DNA of 55,605 nt from Streptomyces sp. ISL-12 (GCF_018614415.1 NZ_JAGGOO010000074.1:1-55605), one strand, 5' to 3'; numbered from the stretch's first letter, positions 42,101 through 50,607 are shown. Notes: generated from the letters alone by a model not told the origin. Numbers and translations: made by a program.

Positions 42101-42445
42101 CAGGGACGGTACGACGACGCCCTGGACAGGGTCCGGGAGGCGCTGGTGGCGGGCCGGGACCCGCTCTCCGAGACGATCGCGCCGCACATGCGGCCGGCCT
42201 ACCTGGTGATGGCCGCGCTGGCCCTGGCCCGGGTCGACGGGGAGCGCCGGGCAGCGGACGCCGCGCGCTGCCTCGGCGCCGCCGCCGCGCTGCTGCCGGG
42301 CGACCACGTCGAGACCGTCATGGAGCGGGCCGCGCGGACGCGGGCCGTCGAGTGGACCCGCGCCGCGCTGACCGACGAGGCGTACGAGGCCGCGTACGCC
42401 GAGGGCGGCGGCCTCTCCGTCGAGGAGGCCGCCGCCCTGGTCTGA
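39173..42445 (+). CDS. BTAD/NB-ARC transcriptional regulator (AfsR/SARP-like)
   Basis: 1090 aa. OmpR-type winged HTH (about 1-95), BTAD (about 96-245), then an NB-ARC-like ATPase with Walker A GPGGSGKTRL (about 285-294), Walker B LLVLDNCE and downstream LPLAIELAAARL, followed by a long TPR-like helical region (about 560-1090). Such proteins sense ligands or phosphorylation and activate secondary-metabolite or stress genes. Start ATG at 39173 is chosen (GGAGAG upstream); GTG 39182 is the alternative. It converges with the drug exporter operon and may regulate it. Confidence 0.93.
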   Translation: MDPVRYRILGTTQAFRPDGSPVPVGGARLRALLTVLALRAGRTVPPGLLVDQVWADDPPADPTGALQALVGRLRRALGADAVALADGGYRLTAAPDDVDLHRFERLAGEGARALADGDPDKAAGVLDDALALWRDPVLADLPDRTAEAARWETRRLDALRARHTAALRLGDAERFLPELTALCDAHPLDEPLQALRLRALRGTGRTAEALAAYEDVRRLLADRLGSDPAPELRALHAELLRSEAPPPPGPRPARPRGNLRARLTSFVGRDTDLETLRADLGATRLVTLLGPGGSGKTRLSLEAAEAAGDTARDGAWLAELAPVDDPAAVPEAVLTAVGARETVLYGAGAEELRVAADRPATAVERLVEHCGRRRMLLVLDNCEHLVDAAARLAEELLARCPGVTVLATSREPLGVPGELLRPVEPLPEPSALRLLADRGRAARPGFRVEDDPDACAEICRRLDGLPLAIELAAARLRVLTPRQIADRLDDRFRLLTSGSRTVLPRQQTLRAVVDWSWELLDEDEREVLCRLSVFAGGCDLAAAEAVCGPAALDALGSLVDKSLVVAAPAGGGGEMRYRLLETVAEYAGERLDETGGRSAAERAHLTYYRELARTTDPLLRGPGQIAAAERMEREYENIRTALRHAVTERDEQEALCLALSLVWYWQVRDLRIEARTWCEEVMALGPDPFAEPVRPAAPVWERCTGAPPPMTGALLDEARRGVHLAHLACMDTDLSAWQDPAAQRKLRAIASAYEPGQPQTCRSPGMIWFYAVLLTGDLDRLREIMDASVRTCRRTPGFEWELAGALQMRANLLANRSGWVANARRDADESLEIYRGVGDIWGVAEALSARAEVRERVGDFAGAADDYAEAREYAEQLGAHAQVDVLDARRGSALLGAGRAEEGERLLREVIDRTADAPHNGAMPAARLFLAGQLGADDRVAEAREQLRLLRESFALDQFVVFDAFIKGAESWVDALQGRYDDALDRVREALVAGRDPLSETIAPHMRPAYLVMAALALARVDGERRAADAARCLGAAAALLPGDHVETVMERAARTRAVEWTRAALTDEAYEAAYAEGGGLSVEEAAALV

Positions 42446-42457
42446 CCGGAGCACCGC

Positions 42458-43267
42458 TCAGCTCTTCGTGCGGAACTTGTGGATCGCCACCGGCGCCATC
42501 ACCGCCGTGATCGCCGCCGACCAGCCCAGCGTGATCCACAGGTCGTGCGCGACCGGGCCGCCCACCATCAGTCCGCGCGCCGCGTCCGCGAGCGTGGAGA
42601 GCGGGTTGTAGTCGGTGAACGCCTGCAGCCAGCCCGGCATCGACTGGGTCGGCGCGAAGATCGACGAGCCGAACTGGAGCGGGAACAGCACCAGGAAGCC
42701 CATCGCCTGCACGGACTGCGCGTTCTTCAGGACCACGCCGAGCGTGAGGAACACCCACATGATCGACGAGGCGAACGCGGCGGACAGCCCCACGGCCGCC
42801 AGCAGCCCGCCCCAGTGCTCGATGTCGAAGCCGACCAGCACGGCGACGATCATCAGCACCGCGGTGGCGAACAGCATCCGCGCCAGCTCCACCGTGATCT
42901 TCGCGAACAGCACCGAGCCGCGCCCGATCGGCAGCGACCGGAACCGGTCCATCACCCCGGAGTTGAAATCCTGGCTGAACCCGGTGCCGACGCCCTGCGA
43001 CAGGGTCATGCTCATCATCGCGATCATGCCGGGAATCACGTACTGGACGTAGCCGTCCTGTCCGCCGCCCAGCGCCTGGCCGATCGAGCCGCCGAAGACG
43101 TACACGAACAGCAGGGTGAAGACGACCGGCATCAGCAGCGCGTCGAACATCGACTCCGGGTCCTGCCGGATCCACAGCAGGTTGCGGCGGATCAGGGCGC
43201 CGGTGTGCCGGACGTGGCCGCGCAGCGGGATGCGGGCGTCGGCCGTGGTGACGGTGGTGGCGCTCAT
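42458..43267 (-). CDS. ABC-2-type drug exporter permease (DrrB-like)
   Basis: 269 aa, six helices; conserved ABC-2 features MPVVFTLLFVYVFGGSI and FRSLPIGRGSVLFAK, then FAPTQSMPGWLQAFTDYNPLS. The start overlaps the ATPase stop by ATGA. Forms an exporter with the ATPase. Confidence 0.92.
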   Translation of the reverse strand: MSATTVTTADARIPLRGHVRHTGALIRRNLLWIRQDPESMFDALLMPVVFTLLFVYVFGGSIGQALGGGQDGYVQYVIPGMIAMMSMTLSQGVGTGFSQDFNSGVMDRFRSLPIGRGSVLFAKITVELARMLFATAVLMIVAVLVGFDIEHWGGLLAAVGLSAAFASSIMWVFLTLGVVLKNAQSVQAMGFLVLFPLQFGSSIFAPTQSMPGWLQAFTDYNPLSTLADAARGLMVGGPVAHDLWITLGWSAAITAVMAPVAIHKFRTKS

Positions 43268-44292
43268 ACGGCGACCTCCTCGCGGGCGTCGGTGGCGGGC
43301 GCGGCGTCCTGCGGGGCACTGGCGCGGTGGCCGGTGAGGGACAGGAAGACCTCGTCCAGGCTGGGCAGTTCGGTGGTGACGGAGGAGAGCGTGACGCCCT
43401 GCGCGGTGACCGCGCCGACCACCGCGGTCAGCTGCTCGTCGCTGAGGATCGGCACCAGCACGGCGCCGCGCTCGGCGTCGACGGTGGTGGAGGCGAGCCC
43501 GGTGATGCCCAGCCCGTCCAGGAACGCGGCCATCGGCCGCAGCTGCTCCGGGTCGGCCGGCCGGACCTGCAGGGTGCGCCCGCCGACCTTCGCCTTCAGC
43601 TCCTCGATGCCGCCGTTCGCGATGACCTTGCCGCGGTCCACGACGGTCAGCTCGGAGGCGAGCTGTTCGGCCTCCTCCATGTACTGGGTGGTCAGCAGGA
43701 CCGTCACGCCGTCCCCGACCATGGCCTTGACCTCGTCCCACACCTCGTTGCGGGTGCGCGGGTCCAGACCGGTGGTGGGCTCGTCCAGGAACAGCACCTG
43801 GGGCCGGCCGATCATCGAGGCCGCCAGGTCCAGGCGCCGCCGCATACCGCCGGAGTACGTACCCGCGGGCCGCTTGGCGGCGTCGGTGAGCGAGAACCGC
43901 TCCAGCAGCTCGTCGGCCCGCGCGCGGGCGTCCTTGCGGGACAGGTCGAGCAGACGGCCGATCATGTAGAGGTTCTCCCAGCCGGGGAGCTTCTCGTCGA
44001 CGGAGGCGTACTGCCCGGTGAGTCCTATGACGCGGCGCAGCTGCCGGGGCTGGCGCAGCACGTCGTACCCGGCGACGACGGCCTCGCCGGAGGTCGGGGT
44101 GATCAGGGTGGACAGGATGCGCACCAGCGTGGTCTTGCCGGCGCCGTTCGGCCCGAGCACGCCCATCACGGTGCCCTCGCGCACGTCCAGGTCGACGCCG
44201 TCCAGCGCCCTGGTCTCGCCGTAGTGCTTGACCAGCCCCCGGACACGGACGGCGGGGCGCGCGCCGTCGGGGCGGTTGTCGATTCGCTTCAT
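43264..44292 (-). CDS. Daunorubicin-resistance-type ABC exporter ATP-binding protein (DrrA-like)
   Basis: 342 aa. Walker A GPNGAGKTT (about 47-55), signature YSGGMRRRLDLAASMIG, Walker B LFLDEPTTGLD, and the DrrA-family C-terminal regulatory region with SVTTELPSLDEVFLSLTG. Energises export of a lipophilic drug or lipid. The ATG at 44292 is chosen over GTG/ATG 44316. Confidence 0.93.
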   Translation of the reverse strand: MKRIDNRPDGARPAVRVRGLVKHYGETRALDGVDLDVREGTVMGVLGPNGAGKTTLVRILSTLITPTSGEAVVAGYDVLRQPRQLRRVIGLTGQYASVDEKLPGWENLYMIGRLLDLSRKDARARADELLERFSLTDAAKRPAGTYSGGMRRRLDLAASMIGRPQVLFLDEPTTGLDPRTRNEVWDEVKAMVGDGVTVLLTTQYMEEAEQLASELTVVDRGKVIANGGIEELKAKVGGRTLQVRPADPEQLRPMAAFLDGLGITGLASTTVDAERGAVLVPILSDEQLTAVVGAVTAQGVTLSSVTTELPSLDEVFLSLTGHRASAPQDAAPATDAREEVAV

Positions 44293-44363
44293 GCCGACGA
44301 CGGTGCCAGCCCGCACCGACAGACGGCCGACAGACCGCCGACATCCGCCCGCGGGGTATGGCG

Positions 44364-44397
44364 GGGCCCCGCCGACGGGGGAAGATCGGCGGGGCCC
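44364..44397 (-). terminator. Perfect 12-bp hairpin after panB
   Basis: GGGCCCCGCCGA (44364-44375) pairs with TCGGCGGGGCCC (44386-44397). It separates panB from the DrrA-like gene on the same strand. Confidence 0.88.
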
Positions 44398-44407
44398 GGC
44401 GTCGTAC

Positions 44408-44470
44408 CGCAGTGGCTCTCAGGGGGTGAGCAGTGGTTCCCAGGGGGACCAGTGGCTCTCAGGGAGTGAC
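44408..44470. repeat. Three imperfect AGTGGCTCTCAGGG repeats
   Basis: CAGTGGCTCTCAGGGGGTGA, CAGTGGTTCCCAGGGGGAC and CAGTGGCTCTCAGGGAGTGA follow one another between the terminator and the panB stop. Confidence 0.8.
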
Positions 44471-45351
44471 TAGTGGACGGAGTGCTCCTCCTGCGGGAAC
44501 GTTCCGCCCACGACGTCCTCGGCGAACGCCTTCGCCGCGTCGCCCATGACGGTGCGCAGGTCGGCGTACTTCTTCACGAACTTCGGCACCCGCCCGCCGG
44601 TCAGCCCGAGCATGTCGGTCCACACCAGCACCTGCGCGTCCGTCTGGGGACCCGCGCCGATGCCGACGGTCGGGATGTGCAGCGTCCGGGTCACCTCGGC
44701 GGCCAGCTCGGCCGGCACCAGCTCCAGGACGACCGCGAAGGCGCCCGCGTCCTGCACGGCCTTGGCGTCCCGCAGCAACTGCTGGGCGGCCTCCTCGCCG
44801 CGGCCCTGTACCCGGTACCCCATGGCGTGCACGGACTGCGGGGTCAGGCCGATGTGCGCCATCACCGGGATGCCGGACTCGACGAGCAGCCGGATCTGCT
44901 CGTGCGACCGCTCACCGCCCTCCAGCTTCACCGCGCCGGCCCCCGCCTCCTTCACCAGCCGGGTCGCCGAGCGCAGCGCCTGCACCGGGCCCTCCTGGTA
45001 CGAGCCGAAGGGCAGGTCGGCGACGATCAGGGCCCGGCTGGTGCCCCGGACCACGGCGGCCGACAGCATGGTCATCTCGTCGAGGGTGACGGGGACGGTG
45101 GTGTCGTAGCCCAGGTGACAGTTGCCGGCCGAGTCGCCGACCAGCATGACCGGGATGCCGGCCTCGTCGAACACGGACGCGGTCATCGCGTCGTACGCGG
45201 TGAGCATGGGCCACTTCTCGCCGCGCTCCTTGGCCAGCGCGATGTCCCGGACGGTGATGCGGCGGGTGCCCTTGCCCCCGTACAGCGCCTTGCTGCTGCC
45301 GTCGGAGGGCTTGTTGTTCGGTGCGTTCTGGGCAGCCGAGAGCTGCGTCAT
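44470..45351 (-). CDS. panB: 3-methyl-2-oxobutanoate hydroxymethyltransferase
   Basis: 293 aa. Hallmarks: MLTAYDAMTASVFDEAGIPVMLVGDSAGNC, VADLPFGSY, VKLEGG, AHIGLTPQ and catalytic Glu in VVLELVPAELA, with GIGAGPQTDAQVLVWTDMLGLT. First step of pantothenate (CoA) synthesis: adds a hydroxymethyl group from 5,10-methylene-THF to ketoisovalerate. AAGGAG precedes the ATG at 45351. No panC/panD is nearby. Confidence 0.97.
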   Translation of the reverse strand: MTQLSAAQNAPNNKPSDGSSKALYGGKGTRRITVRDIALAKERGEKWPMLTAYDAMTASVFDEAGIPVMLVGDSAGNCHLGYDTTVPVTLDEMTMLSAAVVRGTSRALIVADLPFGSYQEGPVQALRSATRLVKEAGAGAVKLEGGERSHEQIRLLVESGIPVMAHIGLTPQSVHAMGYRVQGRGEEAAQQLLRDAKAVQDAGAFAVVLELVPAELAAEVTRTLHIPTVGIGAGPQTDAQVLVWTDMLGLTGGRVPKFVKKYADLRTVMGDAAKAFAEDVVGGTFPQEEHSVH

Positions 45352-45610
45352 GGCAACGGCTCCTTCATGTCATCTCGAGGCGCCCTGACGGCGTCCCCGG
45401 ATCACCTCCATGGTGGCACCTCCCGCCGGTCGGCGGCTAGGGGCCCCGCACCGACCGGAGGGAAGGGCGCCCGCCGGCCCCCGCGCGCCCCCGCGTGCAC
45501 ATCCCCCTGCCCGTACGGCCCCGGGGGGAGGGCGGAAAGGGCATGTTTGATCCCCTAGGGTTGTCGCACGGGGTGACCGTGTGTACAGCAGGCAGTGAGG
45601 CGACGAGGGT

Positions 45611-46675
45611 ATGGCGCAGCAGGTTCACGTGGCGGAGACGGACGACGACGGCGCCGGACCGGAGCGCCGTCAGGACCGGCTGCGGCGCCTGCTGGACCGG
45701 GTGACCAGGGGCTGGCGCGGGGACCGCCGGATCTGGCGCCGGGGCGTCGTCACCGCCGTGGTGGCCGTCCTGCTCGCCGGCGTCATGGCCGGGCACGCGC
45801 GCATCCCGAACGCGGTCGGCAACCTGGGCAGCCTCACCGAGACCTTCCTGCCGTGGTTCGGCCTGCTGATCCCCGTACTGCTGCTGATCGCTCTGGCCCG
45901 CAGGTCGGCGACCGCGCTGATCGCGCTCCTGGTCCCGGCCGTGGTGTGGGCCGACCTCTTCGGTGGCCTGCTCACCACCAAGTCGCAGGGCGGCGGCGAC
46001 CTCACGGTGGCCACCCACAACGTCAACGCCGACAACGCCGACCCGGCCGGCACCGCCCGCGCGGTCGCCGCCTCGGGCGCGGACGTGGTGGCGCTGGAGG
46101 AACTGCAGGCGTCGAAGGTCCCGACGTACGAGAAGGCGCTGAAGTCGGTGTACGCGTACCACCGGGTCGTCGGCACCGTCGGCCTGTGGAGCACGTACCC
46201 GATGAGCGACGTCGGCCCCGTCGACATCAAGCTGGGCTGGACCCGCGCGATGCGCGCCACCGTCGCCACCCCGGCCGGCGAGGTCGCCTTCTACGTCGCC
46301 CACCTGCCCTCGGTGCGGGTGAAGCTGGCGGCCGGGTTCACGGCCCGCCAGCGGGACCGCAGCGCCGACGCGCTGGGGCAGGCCATAGAGCGGGAGACCC
46401 TGGACAAGGTCGTGCTGCTCGGCGACCTGAACGGCACGATGAACGACCGCGCGCTCAACGCGGTCACCTCCCAGCTGCGCTCCACGCAGGGCGCGGCGGG
46501 GGACGGGTTCGGGTTCAGCTGGCCGGCGTCGTTCCCGATGGCGCGGATCGACCAGATCCTGGTCCGGGGCGTGGAGCCGGAGAGCAGCTGGACCCTGCCG
46601 GCGACGGGCAGCGACCACCTGCCGGTGGCCGCGCGTGTGAAGGTGGACACATCGGCGGACTCGTCGGGGTCCTGA
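45611..46675 (+). CDS. Membrane-anchored endonuclease/exonuclease/phosphatase (EEP) family protein
   Basis: 354 aa. Three N-terminal membrane helices (about 43-115), then an EEP domain on the outer face: THNVNADN, ALEEL (catalytic Glu), LLGDLNGTMND, RIDQILV and GSDHLPV. Possible extracellular phosphodiesterase or nuclease; substrate unknown. GAGG-like ribosome site before the ATG at 45611. The gap 45352-45610 (259 bp) holds no other feature seen. Confidence 0.88.
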   Translation: MAQQVHVAETDDDGAGPERRQDRLRRLLDRVTRGWRGDRRIWRRGVVTAVVAVLLAGVMAGHARIPNAVGNLGSLTETFLPWFGLLIPVLLLIALARRSATALIALLVPAVVWADLFGGLLTTKSQGGGDLTVATHNVNADNADPAGTARAVAASGADVVALEELQASKVPTYEKALKSVYAYHRVVGTVGLWSTYPMSDVGPVDIKLGWTRAMRATVATPAGEVAFYVAHLPSVRVKLAAGFTARQRDRSADALGQAIERETLDKVVLLGDLNGTMNDRALNAVTSQLRSTQGAAGDGFGFSWPASFPMARIDQILVRGVEPESSWTLPATGSDHLPVAARVKVDTSADSSGS

Positions 46676-46763
46676 AAGCCCAGCTCACGCCTCTCCCACC
46701 CGTTCCCGACCGCCTGCGGAAACCCGCGCGTCACCTCGCGGAATACTCGGCCTGAGAGACTTT

Positions 46764-46778
46764 GTTCCGTACGGGAAC
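46764..46778. promoter_or_regulatory. Operator-like near-palindrome before the MFS gene
   Basis: GTTCCGTACGGGAAC has GTTCC/GGAAC arms around CGTACG. It lies 55 bp before the MFS ATG. The regulator is not in this window. Confidence 0.45.
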
Positions 46779-46832
46779 ATACACAGTCCCCGATCCCGTA
46801 CGCACATCCGCTCTCGAAAGGCGAAGACCTTC

Positions 46833-48050
46833 ATGCCCCTGGCCCTGCTCGCCCTCGCCGTGGGCGCCTTCGGCATCGGCACCACCGAGTTCGTGATGAT
46901 GGGCCTGCTGCCCGACGTCGCGGACGACCTCGGCATCTCCATCCCCGCCGCCGGTCACCTGGTCTCGGCCTACGCCCTCGGCGTCGTCGTCGGCGCCCCG
47001 CTGCTGGCGGCGGTGACCGCCCGCATGTCCCGCCGCACCGTCCTCATCGGCCTGATGGGCCTGTTCGTCGTCGGCAACGCCCTGTCGGCCGTCGCCCCCG
47101 GCGAAACGTCTCTGCTCGCCGCCCGCTTCCTCAGCGGTCTGCCGCACGGCGCCTTCTTCGGCGTCGGCGCGGTGGTCGCCACCGGCATGGTCGCCCCCGA
47201 ACGCAAGGCCCGCTCCGTCTCCCTGATGTTCCTCGGCCTGACCGTCGCCAACATCATCGGCGTCCCCGCGGCCACCGCCATGGGCCAGTCCCTGGGCTGG
47301 CGGGCGACGTTCCTCGGCGTCAGCGCGATCGGCGTGGCCGCGATGGCGGCGCTGCTGTTCCTCGTCCCCCGCGACCAGGCCCCGAGCGAGGCGACCGGCG
47401 GCCTGCGCGGCGAACTGCGGGCGCTGAAGTCCGTCCCCGTCTGGCTGGCCCTCGGCACCACGGTCGCCGGCTTCGGCGCGCTGTTCTCCGCGTACAGCTA
47501 CATCACGCCGATGCTCACCGACGCCGCCGGGTACGCCGACACCAGCGTGACGCTGCTGCTGGCGCTGTTCGGCGTGGGCGCGACGGCCGGCAACCTGCTG
47601 GGCGGCCGCCTGGCCGACCACTCCCTGCGGGGCACGCTGATCGGCGGCCTGGTCTCCCTGGTCGTCATCCTGGCCCTGTTCCCCGTCCTCCTCAGCACCC
47701 AGGTCACGGCCGCGGTGGCGGTGGCCCTGCTCGGCGCGGCGGCCTTCGCGACCGGTTCCCCGCTCCAGCTGATGGTCATGGAGAAGGCGTCGGCGGCCCC
47801 GTCCCTGGCCTCCTCCGCCAACCAGGCCGCCTTCAACCTGGCCAACGCCGGCGGCGCCTGGATCGGCGGCCTCGCCCTGGCGGCGGGCCTGGGCGCCACC
47901 TCCCCGGCCCTGGCGGGCTCCGCCCTGGCCGTCCTCGGCCTGCTGGTCGCCGGCGTGGCATGGGCGGTGGACCGCAGGACGGTCACACCGGGGCGCGTGG
48001 TGGCGGGGCATGTGCCGGCGCGGGAATCGGCTCAGGCGGTACGCCACTGA
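46833..48050 (+). CDS. MFS transporter of the AraJ/YdhP-type (sugar-efflux-like) family
   Basis: 405 aa, 12 helices. The DHA1-family A-motif is degenerate (AAVTARMSRRTVLI); GIGTTEFVMMGLLPDVADDLGISIPAAGHLVSAYALGVVVGAPLL and PHGAFFGVGAVVA are characteristic. Proton-driven efflux of an unknown small molecule. AAAGG precedes the ATG. A near-palindrome in the promoter suggests TetR-like control. Confidence 0.92.
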   Translation: MPLALLALAVGAFGIGTTEFVMMGLLPDVADDLGISIPAAGHLVSAYALGVVVGAPLLAAVTARMSRRTVLIGLMGLFVVGNALSAVAPGETSLLAARFLSGLPHGAFFGVGAVVATGMVAPERKARSVSLMFLGLTVANIIGVPAATAMGQSLGWRATFLGVSAIGVAAMAALLFLVPRDQAPSEATGGLRGELRALKSVPVWLALGTTVAGFGALFSAYSYITPMLTDAAGYADTSVTLLLALFGVGATAGNLLGGRLADHSLRGTLIGGLVSLVVILALFPVLLSTQVTAAVAVALLGAAAFATGSPLQLMVMEKASAAPSLASSANQAAFNLANAGGAWIGGLALAAGLGATSPALAGSALAVLGLLVAGVAWAVDRRTVTPGRVVAGHVPARESAQAVRH

Positions 48051-48063
48051 CGGCTGCCGCCGG

Positions 48064-48420
48064 TCACGGAGCCTGGGCGGTCTCCCGCTCGGCGAGGAAC
48101 TCGTCCAGGAGCCGGAACAGCACCTCGACGGCACGGGCGTCGTCCTCGGGCGGCAGCTCGTGGATGTGCCGCCAGCCGTGCGGCAGGGCGATGTGCAGCG
48201 CGACGCCGGGCCAGGCGTGGTCGCACTCCTTCCCGCGCCGCGCGAAGAGCCACTCCCGCAAGCCGTCGAGCCCGGCACCGCCGTGCCGGGCGGCGTGCTG
48301 GTCGTAGCCGGTCAGGAAGGCGACCACCATGTGGAAGGTCGCCCTGCCGACGAACAGGTCCGGATACTGCCGGACACGGGCGAAGTACTCGCGCTCACTC
48401 AGCTCCGAGTCAGGCGTCAC
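48064..48420 (-). CDS. Third gene of the HTH/DUF397 operon, unknown function
   Basis: 118 aa, soluble. Motifs: REYFARVRQYPDLFVGRATFHMVVAFLTGYDQHAA, then WPGVALHIALPHGWRHIHELPPEDD and LLDEFLAERETAQAP. Such proteins occur beside DUF397 genes in Streptomyces; function is unknown. Its GTG at 48420 overlaps the DUF397 stop (GTGA), showing coupling. Confidence 0.8.
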   Translation of the reverse strand: MTPDSELSEREYFARVRQYPDLFVGRATFHMVVAFLTGYDQHAARHGGAGLDGLREWLFARRGKECDHAWPGVALHIALPHGWRHIHELPPEDDARAVEVLFRLLDEFLAERETAQAP

Positions 48421-48614
48421 ACCGACTTCACGAATCCCGCCCAGGCGCCGGACGACAGGGTGAGGACGGGGCCGGTGGCGTTCTTGGAGTCGCGGATGTG
48501 TATGGCGGTTGTACCGGCGGCGATCTCTACGCACTGGCCGCCTTCGGCTCCGCTGTAGCTGCTCTTGGACCAAGTGCGGCCGGACGCGACGGTCGAGGAC
48601 TCGGCGTTCTTCAT
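48417..48614 (-). CDS. DUF397 (Scr1-operon) small protein
   Basis: 65 aa: WSKSSYSGAEGGQCVEIA then IHIRDSKNATGPVLTLSSGAWAGFVKSV, the DUF397 pattern. DUF397 proteins act as antitoxin-like or developmental partners of the upstream HTH protein. The start overlaps the HTH gene stop (ATGA). Confidence 0.93.
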   Translation of the reverse strand: MKNAESSTVASGRTWSKSSYSGAEGGQCVEIAAGTTAIHIRDSKNATGPVLTLSSGAWAGFVKSV

Positions 48615-49471
48615 AGCGATCCCAGCACCCTTTCGATGAACTCCGATGACTCCCTCGGAGTGAGAGCCTGCGATCGGATAATCCCATAACGCGCGGCGGA
48701 GAGAGCTGCCTGCTTCGGGTCGGTTTCAAGGGCGCTGGTCCCCTGCGCCTCGGCGTACACGAACTTTTTGCCGTCTTCCCGCGTGACGACCGTGAACGGC
48801 CCGTCCACGCCCGCACTCTCCACGCAGCTGAGCGGCATGACCTGGATCTCGACGTTCGGTTCCTGACCAAACAGAAGAATCTGTTCCAACTGCCCTCGCA
48901 GTACGCCCTGTCCACCGTAGGGACGTCGCAACACCGACTCGTCCATCACGAAGCTCAACAGCGGTGCGGGACGCCGGTCGAAGATGCCCTGGCGAGCCTG
49001 CCGCGCCGCTACCCGCTGCTCGATGGTCTCCGGGGCCAAGGGCGGACGCCGCATCCCCAGCAATGCCCTCATGTACTCCAGCGTCTGGAGCAGGCCGTTG
49101 ACGATGAGTGTGTCGTACATGAGCAACTCGACGCACTCCTTCTCCAACTGCGCCATCCCCTGGAAGAACCCCGGATACTGAGCCCGCTCCATCTCCTCCT
49201 TCCAGTTGCTCAACAGCCCGTCCGCCCCGACCGCTTCATCCGCGCGGTCGATCGTCCGGGGCAGCGGGATCCTCCGGCCCTGCTCGTACGACGCCACCGT
49301 CGACGCCGAGTAACCGATCCGCCTCCCGAACTCCTCGCGGTCCAGGCCGGCCCGCAGCCGCAGCGTCTTCATGCTTCTCCCGAAGGCGCAGACCACGCCC
49401 TTCCCGGCCTCGCCCTCCGGGCGCCGACCGTCCTCGTCCCCGCCCGGCAGGGCATCCGTGTTCTCCGTCAT
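48611..49471 (-). CDS. Scr1-type helix-turn-helix regulator
   Basis: 286 aa. HTH (RAGLDREEFGRRIGYSASTVASYEQGRRIP), then the DUF5753-type domain (EMERAQYPGFFQGMAQLEKECVEL, EVQVMPLSCVESAG, FTVVTREDGKKFVYAEAQG). In Streptomyces such a pair controls development or antibiotic production (for example Scr1/Scr2). The ATG at 49471 is chosen, with GTG 49480 as an alternative; GGAGG lies upstream. Confidence 0.92.
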   Translation of the reverse strand: MTENTDALPGGDEDGRRPEGEAGKGVVCAFGRSMKTLRLRAGLDREEFGRRIGYSASTVASYEQGRRIPLPRTIDRADEAVGADGLLSNWKEEMERAQYPGFFQGMAQLEKECVELLMYDTLIVNGLLQTLEYMRALLGMRRPPLAPETIEQRVAARQARQGIFDRRPAPLLSFVMDESVLRRPYGGQGVLRGQLEQILLFGQEPNVEIQVMPLSCVESAGVDGPFTVVTREDGKKFVYAEAQGTSALETDPKQAALSAARYGIIRSQALTPRESSEFIERVLGSL

Positions 49472-49572
49472 CTCGACCACCGCCTCCTCGGTCCAACGCC
49501 CGTCGCGGGGGCGGCGTCACGCCGCGCACCCCGTACCCGCAGCCGCACCGCGCGTACAGTCAGCTGCCGTCG

Positions 49573-50109
49573 GTGCGTCACCACTGGTCACGCTACGCGA
49601 CCGACGGGACCGTGATCGGCATGATGACCGAACCCGACATCCCCACCGGTACCGCTTTCGAGATGTGCTTCACCTCCACACCCCGGGGCGCCCGCCTCGC
49701 CCGCCGCCTGACGGCCGTCCGGCTGGACGCGTGGGGCGTCCCGTACGGCACCCGGCCCCACGACGACATCGTGCTGATCGTCGCCGAACTGGCCGCCAAC
49801 GCCGTCCGGCACGGCCACGTCCCCGGCCGGGACTTCCGCCTCCACCTCCACGTGACCGCCGACGGCCGCGCCGTACGCGTCGAGGTCACCGACACCCGAG
49901 ACGAACGCCTCCCGCGCCACCCCTGCGCCCCGGACACCACCGGCACCGACGAGTCCGGCCGCGGCCTGCTCCTCGTAGCGCACCTGGCCACCCGCTGGGA
50001 CTGGCACCCGCGCGAGGACGGTCCGGGCAAGACGGTCTGGGCGGAGTACGCGCCGGTGTCCGGAGGGAAGGAAGCGGGGGCGGGGGGTCCGTATGAGGCG
50101 ATCCGGTAG
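49573..50109 (+). CDS. RsbW-like ATP-binding protein (GHKL)
   Basis: 178 aa from GTG 49573, or shorter from ATG 49621 or 49624. N box IVAELAANAVRHGH and G box GRGLLLVAHLATRWDW place it in the HATPase_c_2 group. TACAGT at 49555-49560 is a possible -10. Divergent from the HTH/DUF397 operon, a common Streptomyces arrangement, which suggests functional linkage. The start is uncertain. Confidence 0.85.
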   Translation: MRHHWSRYATDGTVIGMMTEPDIPTGTAFEMCFTSTPRGARLARRLTAVRLDAWGVPYGTRPHDDIVLIVAELAANAVRHGHVPGRDFRLHLHVTADGRAVRVEVTDTRDERLPRHPCAPDTTGTDESGRGLLLVAHLATRWDWHPREDGPGKTVWAEYAPVSGGKEAGAGGPYEAIR

Positions 50110-50190
50110 ATGTTCAGGACATGTCAGTCGGCGGGGGCGCCGGCTGAGCACCCTGAGGATTGAGAGCCCTACACCCATCAAGGGGGAAAC

Positions 50191-50592
50191 ATGCTTTCGT
50201 CCGTCAAGCGCGCCCTGACCAGGCGCCGCAGGGCAGCCACCGTCGCCGTCACCGCATTGCTCGTCACCGGGGCCGGGCTGACGTTCGCGCCCTCCGCGAG
50301 TGCGGACGCCTTCAGGTGTCCGTCCGGCTTCGGCAGCGACTCGCAGTCGATGTGCGCCTACGTGGACATCACCTCCGGCACCCTGACCGTCCGCTCCGGT
50401 CCCGGCACCAACTACGGATCGGTGGGCAGCCTCTCCGACGGGACTCTCGTCGAGGTGGACTGCTGGGACTACGGCACCTCCGTCAACGGCTACAACATCT
50501 GGACCAACCTCTACAGCGCCGGCGGCAACCGCTGGGTGAGCGATTACTACCTCACCACCGGACGTGTGCAGAACTTCATCAGGCAGTGCTGA
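50191..50592 (+). CDS. Secreted SH3-domain (SH3b) protein
   Basis: 133 aa. Signal peptide (RRRRAATVAVTALLVTGAGLTFAPSASA, cleavage near 38). The mature part is a bacterial SH3 domain: GTLTVRSGPGTNYGSVGSLSDGTLVEVDCW, with Cys residues that could pair. Cell-wall binding or stress role inferred. AAGGGGG precedes the ATG. Confidence 0.9.
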   Translation: MLSSVKRALTRRRRAATVAVTALLVTGAGLTFAPSASADAFRCPSGFGSDSQSMCAYVDITSGTLTVRSGPGTNYGSVGSLSDGTLVEVDCWDYGTSVNGYNIWTNLYSAGGNRWVSDYYLTTGRVQNFIRQC

Positions 50593-50607
50593 CCCGGCTG
50601 ACCGGCG

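Noticed and set aside
46731..48278. 515-codon minus-strand ORF
   Set aside because: Antisense to the MFS gene; repetitive acidic and basic composition without a domain.
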